Source: Poa pratensis
Lineage: Eukaryota > Streptophyta > Magnoliopsida > Poales > Poaceae
Length of the DNA: 64,000 bases
NCBI GenBank assembly: GCA_947311845.1
Contig: CAMZMU010000048.1
Span: 24,260,431-24,324,430, forward strand
Direction of reading: 5' to 3'
Position 1 is the first letter of the stretch. Each line of letters begins with the position of its first letter. Below, piece by piece: positions 33,199 through 44,695 of the stretch. The translations under genes and the position numbers were made by a program. The notes under the pieces were generated by a model. That model searched no databases. It was not told the DNA's origin and saw only the letters and a program-made list of their open reading frames with translations.

Positions 33199-36100
33199 AT
33201 GGTGAAGGACAAAACCAAGGCCGGAGCTCCCCGTGCGGCGAAGAAGCTCGCGAAGAAGCCCCAGCGCCACGCCGGTGCATCTGGCTCCGCCGCCCCCGCT
33301 GCTACTCAGGTCAACTGGACCAAATCCACGGACGACCTTGATGCTGCAGGAATATGTGAACTGCGGCGAGCTCCCTCCAAAGGATGAGATCCAATGGCGT
33401 GCTGCTGGAGAAGAAATCCGCCCCAGCCCCAAGGAAGGTGAAGTGGTGGTTTTCCTCGACCACGTTCAGCGCGGCCTTCGCCCCCCGGGTTCCCTGTTTT
33501 TTCGCCGGGTCTTGAAGTACTACGGCCTTAGGCCTCAAGACATCGCGCCCAACTCCATGCTGAACATCAGTAACTATGTGGTGTTCTGCGAAGATTATTT
33601 GCAAATGGCTCCAAGCCTCGAGCTGTTCCTCGAGTTCTTCTACTGCAACCCCTCCGCAAGGATCAAGTACTTCCATATGGGGGAGTTGCAATCCAGCGCC
33701 GAAGGGAATGCGATTTCCCGGCTCTCCTTCTAGCCAGCCACCCAAGGGGTGGCAAAACACATATTTTTACTGCCAAGACACTCTCCAGAATCTGACGATG
33801 CCCGTTACCCGGCTTTCCGAACTCGGGTTTAACATATGACGCCAAGATGAACAGTTATGCCGATGACGCCGAGCGGGTCAAGCTCGAGCCCATTCTTCGC
33901 CGGGCCAGAGCTTTGCTCGCCCATGGTCTCAAGGGCACAGATCTGGTCAAGTGCTGGATCGGTTGGTTCATCCAGCCACTCAGCATCAGGACCCGGCTAA
34001 TTTGCCAGTACACTGGTGAAACCACAGACAATATGCGTTACTCAGAGATGACGCTCACTGATGATCAGCTTGTGAAGAATGCCAAGAGACTACTTGGCGA
34101 AAGAAAGATGCCATTGCACTGAACGGGCTCGCCCCATTTAGTGCCAAGAACAAACCCCCCACGGTAAAGCTAACACTCAATCCATCTTGTTTACTTTAAC
34201 CCGGCAAACTCATCCATAGACTGTTATTTATGTGACTGCTTTTTCTCAGGACTCCAAATGGTGGAGCGTGGATTTTACCCCAACATCCTCTCCTGACGGA
34301 GAGGACACAGAAAGTGAAGACGACGAGAAGAAGAAGAAGGTGAGCTTGACTCCGTAGGCCGGCTCTTCCTCCAGTTGATTAACAACGAAGTCCCCAACAA
34401 GGACACCTCTACTGATAACCCGGCAAATTTTATTCCAGGCCCCACTGACCCGGCTTCTGACGTAGCGCCGGGTCCCCAAGTTACTGCAGCTCCAACTCAG
34501 AAGAGGACCCGGGCCACCATTGCCAAGGTACCACATTCTCTTTTCTCAATCTTCATGATGAACTCATCTTAAACTTAAGCACAATCACAGGAAAAGGAGG
34601 CTGAGAAGGAGGCTGAGCGAACAAGAGACGCCGAACCCGGTCTTCTACAAGCCAAGCTTCCCTGAGCCCAGGTATCCCTCAACGCTCTTTATCAAGCTGG
34701 GCCAAATCCATCCAGAAGACGCCCAGCAAACAGTTCCCTTTAGCTGGCAAGATCCGGGTTCCTAAACCATCTCGTTTGTCAGATTCTTCCTCGGATGGTG
34801 TTAGCACACCCGAGGATTTCCAGATCAACGCCGGGTTAGAAATACTTCTCATATCTTTTCCATACCTTTATACTTCACTGTCCCATTCTTGTTTAACTAA
34901 GACATTATTTTGTTCCAGTGCCAGGGCTTTTATGGAAGAAGACCCGGAATCTCCTCCCGCGGCATCCCTCCTCCAGCAACCACAGAGCCTTCTCCTATGG
35001 AGGCACATATAGAGAACCAGAGGACAAGACGAGCCAAGGGAGCAAGCAACCCCCGCGGCTTCTCCAAAAAATGTTGTTGACCCGGTGCCAGAATCCTCCC
35101 AGCTGCTCACTCGCCCGGGTTAGGCTCTGGGACGAAAGAAGATGAAGTGCAGGTTACTGGGACCCGGCACGTTCCAGTACAAATGCTCCTGAGACTCTGG
35201 CCAAGGTGCCAGCCCCAGATGCTGACCCGGCAACTCCTGCCAAGAACAAGAACCCGGCTTCCTCCTCAAACTCACCGGCTCTGGACACCATGTCTGTTCC
35301 AGCACTTTGCGACGAATATTTTTCTCGCCTAGCTCAACACAAGACCCTGGAGACAGAACTGGTCGCCCTGATCCAAAAACGATATCAGGTACCCATTTTT
35401 ACTTCTTGCCTATATATTTTCTTGCATAACTATACCCTGAGTAGCCCCCAAGCTCTAAGTTCATCACTTGTGATGAGCTTGGTGCTTCAATATGCATTCC
35501 TTAGGTAAAAACTTCAAACCTGTAGCCCCCAAGTGCCGGGTTGTCTGTTTACAGCAACCTGGGACTAAAAAACTTCCATCATTTAAAACTTGCCCATTTT
35601 CACATCGAAACTTTGAACACTGTAGCCCCCAAGTGCCGGGTTGTGTGCCTGCAGCAACCTGGGACTTCTTTATTACGTTGAACAATTGAACTTCAAACTG
35701 AGTAGCCCCCAAGTGCCGGGTTAGCTGTCCACAGCTACCTGGGACTTACAGTTAGCAAATTTTCAACTTTTTGCGCATGTAGCCCCCAAGTGCCGGGTTG
35801 CACGCCTGCGGCGACCTGGGACTAACATAACTTTTTGCATCTTAACAGGAAGACCATGCCAAGGCCCAGGCTGAGATCACCCGGCTCACTGACGCTGCCA
35901 AACTGAATCTGAGACCCGGGCTGACACTCAGCTCAACTCCAGGCCTTGGAAGAAAAGATTACTGCCCTGACGCAAGAAAACTCCGATCTGAAGAAGGACA
36001 TGCAGGAGAACGAGGAGAACTTCCAGGAGCAACAGGAGACCCTGCAGAAGCAGCTGGATGAAACCAACAACGAGCTGACCCGGCTAAAAAGAATGATCAC

Positions 36101-36974
36101 CTCAATGGTTGAATCTTTAGTGGGTAAGCACTACTCCTTGAATTTCAACCTAAACTGATCAAACAGACCCGGTTTTTGAAATTTCACTGCTCACTTTTTC
36201 TTACACAGGCCCTCGTGATGGTAACCTCCGCAAAACCGCTGCAGAGAAGATCAAATGCATGTACACGCTGACCCGTCAGCTGTACTTTGGCAGCTGCGAG
36301 GTCATCAAAGCCGCTAGGCTCTGGGAGAACCCGCCAAGCAAGTACACTGAAGTCCTTGGGCATCTGTCAACAATGCCGCAATGGATCCATCTGCTCAAGA
36401 GATCAGCTTGCAGGGCCGGGGTGATGCGAGGTCTTGCCTTGGCAAAGGCCTACCATCCCCAGCTAAACCCGGCTCCACTGAAGAAGGGCTTTCCTCAGTT
36501 TGACACTGATGGCAAGGAGTTCGATAAGAAGTGCTATGCCCGGGTTGTGAAGCAAACCCGGCATGTTGCCACTGTTATTGCCAGCAAGATGAAGCTCACC
36601 ACTTACAGCTTGGATATAATGAGAATGATGAAGAGATCATGGATGACGAGCCACAACGCGTCGATCTCCTCCAAAGCTATAAGGATTCCATTGACCCGGC
36701 AAAGAATGCTCCTGGTACCTCCACTGCTCCCAGCTCCTCTACGCCAGTTATTCCTCCTCCGTCACGGGCGATAGCTGAAGAAGATGATGAAAACTTCTTC
36801 CAGCCACTTCGAAAAATCACCCGGCGCAAGACCAAGGCCAAAGAAACCGACGAGACCAAGGAGCCAGAGGCTAACCCGGCGGCCGCCGAAGAAGAAGAAG
36901 ACCCGGCAAAGACCGTCGAAGATCAACCAACCGGCTCTCCTCCCCGTGACCCGGCTCCTGAAGCCAAAGCGTGA
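33199..36974 (+). pseudogene. antisense ORF of gypsy element (gypsy-type transposon domain)
   Basis: The start is MVKDKTKAGAPRAAKKLAKK. After a frameshift near 33335 comes the recognisable region LMLQEYVNCGELPPKDEIQW, VVVFLDHVQRGLRPPGSLFF, YYGLRPQDIAPNSML, which resembles the plant 'putative gypsy type transposon' domain (PF04195). Later segments, with introns and frameshifts between them, are NSYADDAERVKLEPILRRAR (33847-34122), a coiled coil (EEKITALTQENSDLKKDMQE, 35946-36140), YTLTRQLYFGSCEVIKAARLW (36259-36600) and an acidic/proline tail ending 36974. The protein family is known from Tat-lineage retrotransposons; its role is unknown. This copy is interrupted by several frameshifts and stops. 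Confidence 0.7.
35521..35825 (+). repeat. tandem GTAGCCCCCAAGTGCCGGGTT repeats
   Basis: Four units start near 35523, 35622, 35701 and 35779, each with GTAGCCCCCAAGTGCCGGG followed about 20 bp later by CAACCTGGGACT (CTACCTGGGACT in one). A degenerate fifth start lies at 35441. On the - strand each unit reads CTTGGGGGCTAC, similar to the element's polypurine tract. They lie in a presumed intron of the antisense gene. Confidence 0.8.
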
Positions 36975-37892
36975 AAACTTACGCAGATGCTGTTATCTCT
37001 GCAAGAAAACAATCTTTATTCGGCCCTTTGGGCGTTTATTGTAATAACTTTTGCACTGTTGCACTATGCCTGTGATGGTGCGCCTATGCACCTGATGAAA
37101 CTTTTTATGCTACTCTCAAACTTTTGCTATGAAATATGCCTCTTCTGTGGTTTTGATGACCCTTTTGATTTCTTTAACTGTGAGCCGGCTTTCGCATGGA
37201 TACCCTGTCGCTACTTCTCTGAGAAAAACAGGGTCGAACCAAGTCCCAATGGGCTTCATGGTTGATTGAATTTCCAGGTGAGCAATCAGGCCATAAAATT
37301 GCGAGTCACATCAGCTCAACAGCAAGATAACCAAGAATAAACTAGTGGCATAAAGCCGGGTCTTGGGATTGCAGCTGCAAACTATTGTAGTAGGAGCCCC
37401 CAAGACCTGGATCAATGTTTATAAAGTAATGGCTTAACTATGCAACATTACCCCATTGATCCTCATACTGGTGGGACACGCTCTCTGGGCGTCCTCAAAG
37501 ATAACTATGCACTTATTCTTATCAAAAACATAAATAAAACATAAACTTCACCTTCATACCTCTGAATCCAAAGTTATGGATACTGTAACGAAAACTGCAC
37601 AGCCGGGTCACGAAACATCGAGACCCGGATGACCGTGAAAAGCCGGGTCTTGGGGCGAGCCCCCAAGGCCAAACTTAACCATAGACTATGCAACACTACT
37701 ATCAAACATCAAAAAAAACAAAAAGACACAAATTTCTGTTCAACCTTCACTTTATTGATAGAAAAGGTTAGGTCAGCAAGCCGCCTCATTAAAAACCTTC
37801 CAGTCCCCTTAGGTACCCTGGTAAGGAAAAGAGCGCGTCTGAAACCTGCTGCCTGTTACATCGTGTTTTACATCTCATATCTCTTTCTCATG
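36975..37892. other. gypsy internal spacer between antisense gene and integrase
   Basis: No coding domain. AGCCCCCAAG motifs recur at 37396-37405 and 37659-37668, related to the tandem units at 35521-35825. It probably contains convergent 3' ends of the gag-pol and antisense transcripts. Confidence 0.45.
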
Positions 37893-39173
37893 CTAAGTAT
37901 AATATGGGCGCAGCTGCGCAATATTCCATGGCCTCTCACGCTCTTCCAATGAAAAGGTAGAGTGCGATGTGTCATTAACAGACTCGGACTTTTCTCTTGC
38001 ATCCACCAAATAATATGAACCATTGTTCAATTTCTTGCTTATGATGAAGGGCCCTTCCCAAGGGGGAGATAACTTGTGCATCCCTTCTCTGGATTGCACC
38101 CATCGTAGCACTAAATCTCCCTCCTGGAAAGTGCGAGTTTTAACCCGGCGACTATGATACCGCCTCAAATCTTGCTGATATACTGCTGATCTCTCCAGTG
38201 CTTGTTCTCTATGCTCCTCAAGCAGGTCCACAGAATCCTGCCGGGTCTGCTCATTTTCTGTTTCAACATAAGCCGCCACGCGAGGCGAGTCATGAATTAT
38301 ATCACTTGGCAAAACTGCCTCTGCCCCATACACCATAAAGAAAGGGGTCATCTTTGTGGATCTGTTTGGTGTTGTGTTGATTCCCCAAACTACTGATGGC
38401 AACTCCTCAACCCACGCTCCAGCAGCTCTGAGACACGGAACCCGGAGACGTGGTTTCAAACCTCGAAGCAACTCCTGATTTGCTCGTTCTACTTGTCCAT
38501 TGGCCTGTGGATGAGCAACTGAAGCAACGTCTAAACGTATACCCTGATTTCCACAAAACTTTGCCATCTCACCAAGGGACATGTTAGTACCATTATCTGT
38601 GATGATACTATGAGGATACCCAAACCTGTGTATGATCTGCTTCAAAAACTTGACTGCTGTAGCTGCTTCACAATTAGTAACAGGCATCACCTCAACCCAC
38701 TTTGTAAACTTATCAATGGCAACCAAGAGGTGGGTTTTCTTGCAAGGAGACATGCTAAAAGGACCCACCATATCAAGCCCCCAAACTGCAAAGGGCCAAG
38801 TCAAGGGTATTGTTCGCAACTCCTGAGCCGGCACATGAATTTGCCTTGCATATCTTTGGCAACCATCACATCTACTCACCAAGCGCTCTGCATCTGCCTG
38901 AGCTGTGAGCCAGAAGAAGCCGTGTCTGAAAGCTTTTGCTACTAAAGACCTTGTTGAAGCATGATGACCACAATCTCCCTCATGAATCTCTTTCAAAATT
39001 TGCCGGCCCTCCTTTCCAGACACACATCTCTGAAATACTCCAGAAACACTTCTCTTATATAACTCGCCATCAATAACTACGTAGGCCTTAGCCGGCGCAC
39101 AATTTGCCGGGATATAACTTCCTGCTCTGGCAGCTCTCCACGCAAAAGATACGCCAAATAAGGTTCTGTCCAC
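37893..39173 (-). CDS. gypsy integrase
   Basis: A 426-aa open frame without a stop. The N-terminal zinc-binding HHCC region (IHEGDCGHHASTRSL ... CDGCQRYA) is followed by the DDE core: GLDMVGPFS, KFLKQIIHRFGYPHSIITDNGTN and NGQVERANQELLRG. A gypsy-type C-terminal region follows (DLVLRWVQSREGMHKLSPPWEGPF). It inserts the element's cDNA. It is the best-preserved part of this pol. The real start would be by cleavage from the polyprotein. Confidence 0.9.
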   Translation of the reverse strand: MDRTLFGVSFAWRAARAGSYIPANCAPAKAYVVIDGELYKRSVSGVFQRCVSGKEGRQILKEIHEGDCGHHASTRSLVAKAFRHGFFWLTAQADAERLVSRCDGCQRYARQIHVPAQELRTIPLTWPFAVWGLDMVGPFSMSPCKKTHLLVAIDKFTKWVEVMPVTNCEAATAVKFLKQIIHRFGYPHSIITDNGTNMSLGEMAKFCGNQGIRLDVASVAHPQANGQVERANQELLRGLKPRLRVPCLRAAGAWVEELPSVVWGINTTPNRSTKMTPFFMVYGAEAVLPSDIIHDSPRVAAYVETENEQTRQDSVDLLEEHREQALERSAVYQQDLRRYHSRRVKTRTFQEGDLVLRWVQSREGMHKLSPPWEGPFIISKKLNNGSYYLVDAREKSESVNDTSHSTFSLEERERPWNIAQLRPYYT

Positions 39174-39195
39174 TCTGGAATTTCATGAGTTGCTG

Positions 39196-40326
39196 CTACC
39201 AATTGCGAATCCGGGTCTTCCTGACCCGCCATTCCTCTACGCCCTGAGGCTTAACTGATGGAGTCCATAGCTCGTCCAAGAAAACGTTAGGTGGAACCGG
39301 CTCTCTGCGTGAGCCGAGTCTTGACAAAGCATCTGCAGCATCATTTTTCCTGCGGTCAATATGATCCACCTGATAGCCTGAGAAAAACCCGGCTACCCTG
39401 TCCACCTCTCTCCTGTAAGCCGCCATTGTCGCATCTTTTCTATCCCATGTTCCTGAAACTTGCTGTGCCACAGATCTGAATCCCCATAACAATTAATATG
39501 CTTGATGCTCATCTCCTTTGCCATACGCAAACCATGTAACAAAGCCTCATATTCGCCACATTGTTAGAGCAATCAAAGTGAATTTGCAAAACATAGCTCA
39601 GCTTATCACCCTTGGGAGAAGTTAACACAACTCCAGCTCCTGAACCTTGTGCTGCTTAGACCCGTCAAAGTGCATAACCCAAGGTTTGAGACCCGGCGCA
39701 AGAGGTGGTGCACTCAACTGTGTCCAATCATTAAGAAAATCCGCCAATGCCTGCGATTTGATAGCTGTACGAGGCACATAGTCAATGTGGTAAGGCCCCA
39801 TCTCTATTGCCCACTTGGCAATTCTTCCTGTAGCTTCTGAATTCCTGATAATATCTGCTAAGGGTATTGAACTCACCACTGTGATTGGATGCTCCTGAAA
39901 ATATGGCTTCAACTTTCTGCTTGCCATGAAAACACCAAATACTAGCTTCTGCCAATGCGGATAGCGCTGCTTTGCTTCTGATAACACCTCACTAACATAA
40001 TAAACCGGCCTCTGAACCGGGTTTTCCTTGCCTTCCTCCTTACGCTCGACCACCACCACAGCACTCACAGCTTGAGGCCCGGCAGCGACGTATAACAGCA
40101 TGGGTTCCTTGGGACCCGGGGCCGCCAGAACTGGCGCTTTTGATAATTGTTTCTTCAGAGCTTCAAATGCCTCGTCTGCTTCCTGATTCCACACAAAATT
40201 GTCTGTTTTCTTCAGTAACTTGTATAAAGGTATTGCTTTTTCTCCGAGCCGGGATATAAACCGGCTTAGCGCAGCCACACATCCTGTCAACTTCTGAACA
40301 TCTGCCAATTCCTCAGGTTTTTTCAA
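39196..40326 (-). pseudogene. gypsy RNase H region
   Basis: The first part (40326-39622) has the RT connection and RNase H-like fold: LTGCVAALSRFISRLGEKAIPLYKLL, VYYVSEVLSEAKQRYP and WAIEMGPYHIDYVPR. Near 39640 the frame breaks. The second part (39492-39196) carries the second, cellular-type RNase H end: DHIDRRKNDAADALSRLGS. The presence of two RNase H-like modules fits the Tat lineage. Frameshifts near 39500-39640 make it non-functional. Confidence 0.8.
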
Positions 40327-41049
40327 ACTTGGATGGCTCTGATTTTTTCCGGGTTTGCCTCAATTCCACGCTCTGACACAATGAAACCGAGCAATTTTCC
40401 CGCTGGAACTCCAAACACGCACTTTGTAGGATTGAGCTTCATCTTGTACTTCCTCAAATTTTTGAATGTTTCTGTAAGGTCGCTGATAAATGACCCGGCT
40501 TTTTCTGACTTGATCACCACATCATCCACATAAGCATGCACATTGCGCCCAATCTGATCATGAAAACAATTTTGAATGCACCTCTGATAAGTTGCTCCTG
40601 CGTTCTTCAACCCAAAAGTCATGGTTTGTAGCAAAAAGCACCAAAGGGGTGATGAACGATGTCTTTTCCCAATCCTGCCTGTTAAGCTTGATCTGATGAT
40701 AACCTGAATATGCGTCCAGAAAACACAAGAGCTCGCTGCCTGCCACTGCGTCAACAATTTGGTCGATGCGCGGCAGTGCGAACGGGTCTTTTGGACAATG
40801 CTTGTTGAGACTTGTAAAATCAATACACATCCTCCACTCGTTATTTTTCTTCAGAACCAAAACCGGGTTAGCCAACCACTCTGGGTGGAAAACCTCCATG
40901 ATAAAGCCGGCTTCCAATAACCGGGCTATCTCCTCTCCTATAGCTTTTCTTCTCTCTGCGTTCATTTTTCTCAAACCTTGTTTCACCGGCCTTGCCTTTG
41001 GATCAACATGTAAACGGTGCTCAGCGAGTTCAGTCGGAATGCCTGGCAT
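40323..41049 (-). pseudogene. gypsy reverse transcriptase
   Basis: HRLHVDPKARPVKQGLRKM, EAGFIMEVFHPEWLANPVLV, WRMCIDFTSLNKHCPKDPFA and FLDAYSGYHQI precede a frameshift near 40620-40670. GLKNAGATYQRCIQ, the catalytic YVDDVVIKS and FGVPAGKLLGFIVSERGIE then follow in another frame. These are standard gypsy RT blocks in the correct order. Confidence 0.88.
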
Positions 41050-41112
41050 GTCACTAGGTGTCCACGCAAAAACATCCCGATTCTCACGGATGAACTCGAT
41101 GAGCGCGCTTTC

Positions 41113-41844
41113 CTATTTATCAGTTAGGCTGGTCCCTATGGCGAACTGCTTGGAGGAATCCCCAGGCACAAAATCCACCATCTTAGTATCCTTTGCTGCT
41201 TTAAACTTTGCCCTGTCATCTTCTGTTGTTGGTTTTTTGAGCGCCTTGTTATCCTGCGGGTCAAGATTAGACCTGTAAGCTTTCAACTCCTCTCTAGCAC
41301 AAGTTCGCTCTGCCAGGGCTGCATCTCCCTCGTCACATTCTGCTGCAATTTCTCTGTTACCATGAACAGTGATGATCCCCTTGGGACCCGGCATCTTCAA
41401 CTGCAAGTATACATAACACGGCCTCGCCATGAACTTGGCAAAGGCCGGCCTTCCAAACAACGCATGATAAGGACTTGGAAATTTCACCACCTCAAAGGTG
41501 AGCCACTCTGATCTGAAGTTATGGATAGACTCGCCAAAAGCAACCTCTAATGAAATTTTTCCCTCAGGTGTAGCAGACTTCCCAGGAACTATACCATGAA
41601 ATATTGTTGATGTTTTCTGCAACTGTGACTCCTTCAGACCCATACGCATAAATGTTTCCCAGTACAAGATGTTAATGCTACTGCCACCGTCCATCAAAAC
41701 CTTCTTTAACTCAAAGCCATGAACTTGAGGAGCCACAACTAACGCAAGCAGACCCGGGTGCTCCACCACATCCGGGTGATCTGCTCTGCTCCAAGTAATA
41801 GTATGCTCTGACCATCTCAAATACCTTGGTACCCCTACAGCCAC
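41113..41844 (-). CDS. gypsy aspartic protease region
   Basis: A 243-aa frame containing KKVLMDGGSSINILYWETF, the retropepsin active-site region in its DGGSS variant common to plant gypsy elements, followed by FHGIVPGKSATPEGKISLEV and FGRPAFAKFM. It lies between the gag remnant and RT. Open in this copy, though upstream gag is frameshifted. Confidence 0.75.
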   Translation of the reverse strand: MAVGVPRYLRWSEHTITWSRADHPDVVEHPGLLALVVAPQVHGFELKKVLMDGGSSINILYWETFMRMGLKESQLQKTSTIFHGIVPGKSATPEGKISLEVAFGESIHNFRSEWLTFEVVKFPSPYHALFGRPAFAKFMARPCYVYLQLKMPGPKGIITVHGNREIAAECDEGDAALAERTCAREELKAYRSNLDPQDNKALKKPTTEDDRAKFKAAKDTKMVDFVPGDSSKQFAIGTSLTDK

Positions 41845-42005
41845 TGAATTAACTGCCCTTTTGACTATCTTTCTTTCTCTCTTGGTCGTGCCACTGGTAT
41901 ATATATGATATTGGCCAAGTTGCCTCGGCTGGTTCGAGAATCCACCCTGATTGCCTGTATTTTGGCCGGGTCCTGTATTTCCAGTTGGTACCGCGTTTGC
42001 TCCAG

Positions 42006-44652
42006 TTAGAGGTCCCGCAGCCGGGTTAGCACTCGGGCCGGGTCCTCCACTCCTGTTTGCTCCTTGCAGAGCTCTTGAATCTCATTGTTTTTCCACCTGT
42101 TCAAATCCACACACTGGGCCAATGAATGATTGGCAGGTCTGCCGTTCTTGCTATGACGAGGACACGGCATCCTGAAGGCCTCTTCAGTGCTCATTGGGCG
42201 TGTTCCTTGATAACTATTTCCACCACCATAACTCCCATTATTTCCCTGATAACCTCTGTTTTCCTGATAACCTCTGTTTTCCTGATAATTCCCATCCATC
42301 CTTTGCCTCTGAAACCCGGCATTTGCATTTGCAACTAGCTCTGAGTTTCCTTCCTGATGCCCACGCTTGTGCTGGTTCTGATTGCTGTTGTTATTGTTTC
42401 CCGGGCCATTGTTCTTTCCTCCATTGTTCGCAGCACCTTTCCCTTTTTCTTCCTCACTATCATCCTGGGTTTTGTCCGTGGCTGCATGTCTGTTGCACGC
42501 ATCCATCAACTCTGCCATAGTAACGGGCTTAACCCGGTGTCCTTCCTTCATGCGACCCAGCTTCTGACCAAGGGAGCGTACTTGCAAGTTTTCTCCATCG
42601 ATGAAATTGCATCCTTGGGCTCGATACCTGATGAAGAGTGCAGGATCTCCGTGACCCGGCCCATCCAGTGACGAGCTGACTCGCCCTTCCTCTGTACGCA
42701 ACGATCAAGATCTTCAATGGAAAATAAACGCTTGCACGTGCCCTGAAAGTGCTTGATGAAAATTGTTTTCAACTCATCCCAAGAATTGATAGATTTCTCT
42801 GGCAGATTCTTGAACCACAACTTTGCTGCACCATCACTCATCATCAAATACATATACTTTGCACAAACGTTCTCTGTGGCATTGCGTATACACATCGCCA
42901 TCTCATAACTGCTCAACCAACTCGCCGGGTCTGTGCTCGGCTCATAATTGGCAATCTTGCTTGGCTCCTTGAACTTCTCAGGGAAAGGCTCTGCTCTAAT
43001 GGCATCTGAAAGACACTTGGGACCCGCCAAAGTGGAAGAACTTGCTAAAAGATTAATGTTACCCGGCGAGCTTGCAGATGCTGCTGGCACGGGACCCGGT
43101 CCTCCTTGTGGTGCTCCAGCTGCTGGTACTGCCGGGTTTGCATTAGCTGCACTCCTTCCTGCCCGCGATCTATTGACTATCTGCTGAGCCACAGAAATTG
43201 CAGGGGCGGGTTGATACTGCTGATTATTCTGGTTTTGGTTCTGCTGGGGCGGGTTTTGCTGCTGTGCCGCGGCAAACCCGGCCAATGGCGGGTTTCCCCC
43301 ATGGCGACTCTTGCTACGATATGTTGTAGAGTGAAGCGCACTTTTCTCTTTTGAATACTGAACTTGCTGAGCAACCGCAGTGCGTAACATGTCAATGGCA
43401 CGCCGAGCTTCAACCTCTGCTGGCGAGTCTCCTAATGGAATACGATCTAGTGCCAAAGTTGCGGCGTATACGTTATCTGCTGGATTGGAATAGTGACCCG
43501 CCGGCGTATGAAACCTTGGTGTCCTGGGCGGCAGACCCGGATTTCCCCTGGCTCCCCCAGCGAGAAGACCCGGCGCCGCTGCAACTGCAACCCAGCTGCT
43601 CCTGTTCCTCTGTCTGGTTCTATATTTGCTCTAACAACTGGAGCCACCTGGGTTACACCAACTGGTTGATCTTCTGGGGTCCTAAACAATACTGCTGGGT
43701 TTATGGCGTTTTCTCCAGGGGCCAGCCGGCTCTGGTGCCTCCTCCGGTGCCCTGGTCATCTCATTGAGACGATTTTCCTCATCCTCTAATTGCTTTCGCC
43801 TAATCTCCATATCTTCTTTTTCTGCCATTGTGTCTCTGCGTACCTGCTCCAAGGCCCGGCGTGCAGTATCCAATTCTATAGCTCTTGCTGCTGCGTTCTC
43901 TGGAGTAACAATCCTCGTAAGTGCGGTTGGATCTAGACCAGGCCATTGTTAAACATGGCCCGGGCCCCAGTTGCATTGTTTCTTTCCTCACCCTGAGCTC
44001 GGTTATTGAGAAAACCGAAGCTATTCCTGTAACGCGCCGTGTTTTCACTTTCCTCTGATACCGAAGCCGGGTCTCCATCAACCCTTTGGCCCGCCAGCTC
44101 CAACACTGGTGGCAATTGTTGCTGCTGCTGACCCGGAGTAAAAGCTGGTGGCACAACCGTTGACGGTGATGCCCCCGCGTTGATCGAAGGAGCAGTGTAA
44201 ACCGCCACCCTCCTAACCGGGCTTGGAACGGACTCTTGCTCCTCTTCGTCCTCTTCTTCTACTCCATATCCGAACCGGCCTTCGAACAAGGGCAGGATCG
44301 ATTCTGAATCTGCATAGTCCCCCACATCACCCGGGACTGGAGCCGGGTTTCCCGATCTCTCCTCGTGCACGTCCAGGGGCAGCTCATCTTCAGCCGTACC
44401 AACTGATTCTTCTCCATCAGATTGAACAATTGTGGCAGCTCCTGACACAGATTCATAGTCTCCATCACTAGCAGATCTAGTTGCAATCATACCAACAAAA
44501 ACGTTAAACTTGCCAATTGGAATAACATCACCTGATTCAAGTAGATCTGATTCCGGCCCCCAGCCAAAATCATCAACGATGGGCTCTCCTTGTGAATTGA
44601 GGGTGATCTCGCCGAAAACATAGTTCTCTACTCCTTGCTTTGCTTCTCCCAT
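42006..44652 (-). pseudogene. gypsy gag, frameshifted
   Basis: The probable start is MGEAKQGVENYVFGEITLNS at 44652, just after the PBS. Pieces lie in different frames: acidic N-terminal part (to 43933), a short coiled segment (43873-43682), the retrotransposon gag core (43456-42548: YEPSTDPASWLSSYEMAM, AKLWFKNLPEKSINSWDEL, FQGTCKRLFSIEDLDRC), and an Asn/Gln/Gly-rich tail (42701-42006) with a cysteine/histidine segment (CPRHSKNGRPANHSLAQC) before protease. At least three frameshifts disrupt it. Confidence 0.8.
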
Positions 44653-44675
44653 GATGGTGACACCTTTGGACGCGA

Positions 44676-44695
44676 TTCCCACAGACGGCGCCAAC
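44676..44695 (-). other. primer binding site of nested gypsy
   Basis: On the - strand GTTGGCGCCGTCTGTGGGAA directly follows the 5' LTR. This is the usual PBS of many grass gypsy elements and fixes the orientation of the element. Confidence 0.85.

Noticed and set aside
36211..36774. Possible host coiled-coil gene
   Set aside because: It lies between gypsy integrase and the 3' LTR and is collinear with the antisense ORF known from Tat-lineage elements, so it is part of the retrotransposon.
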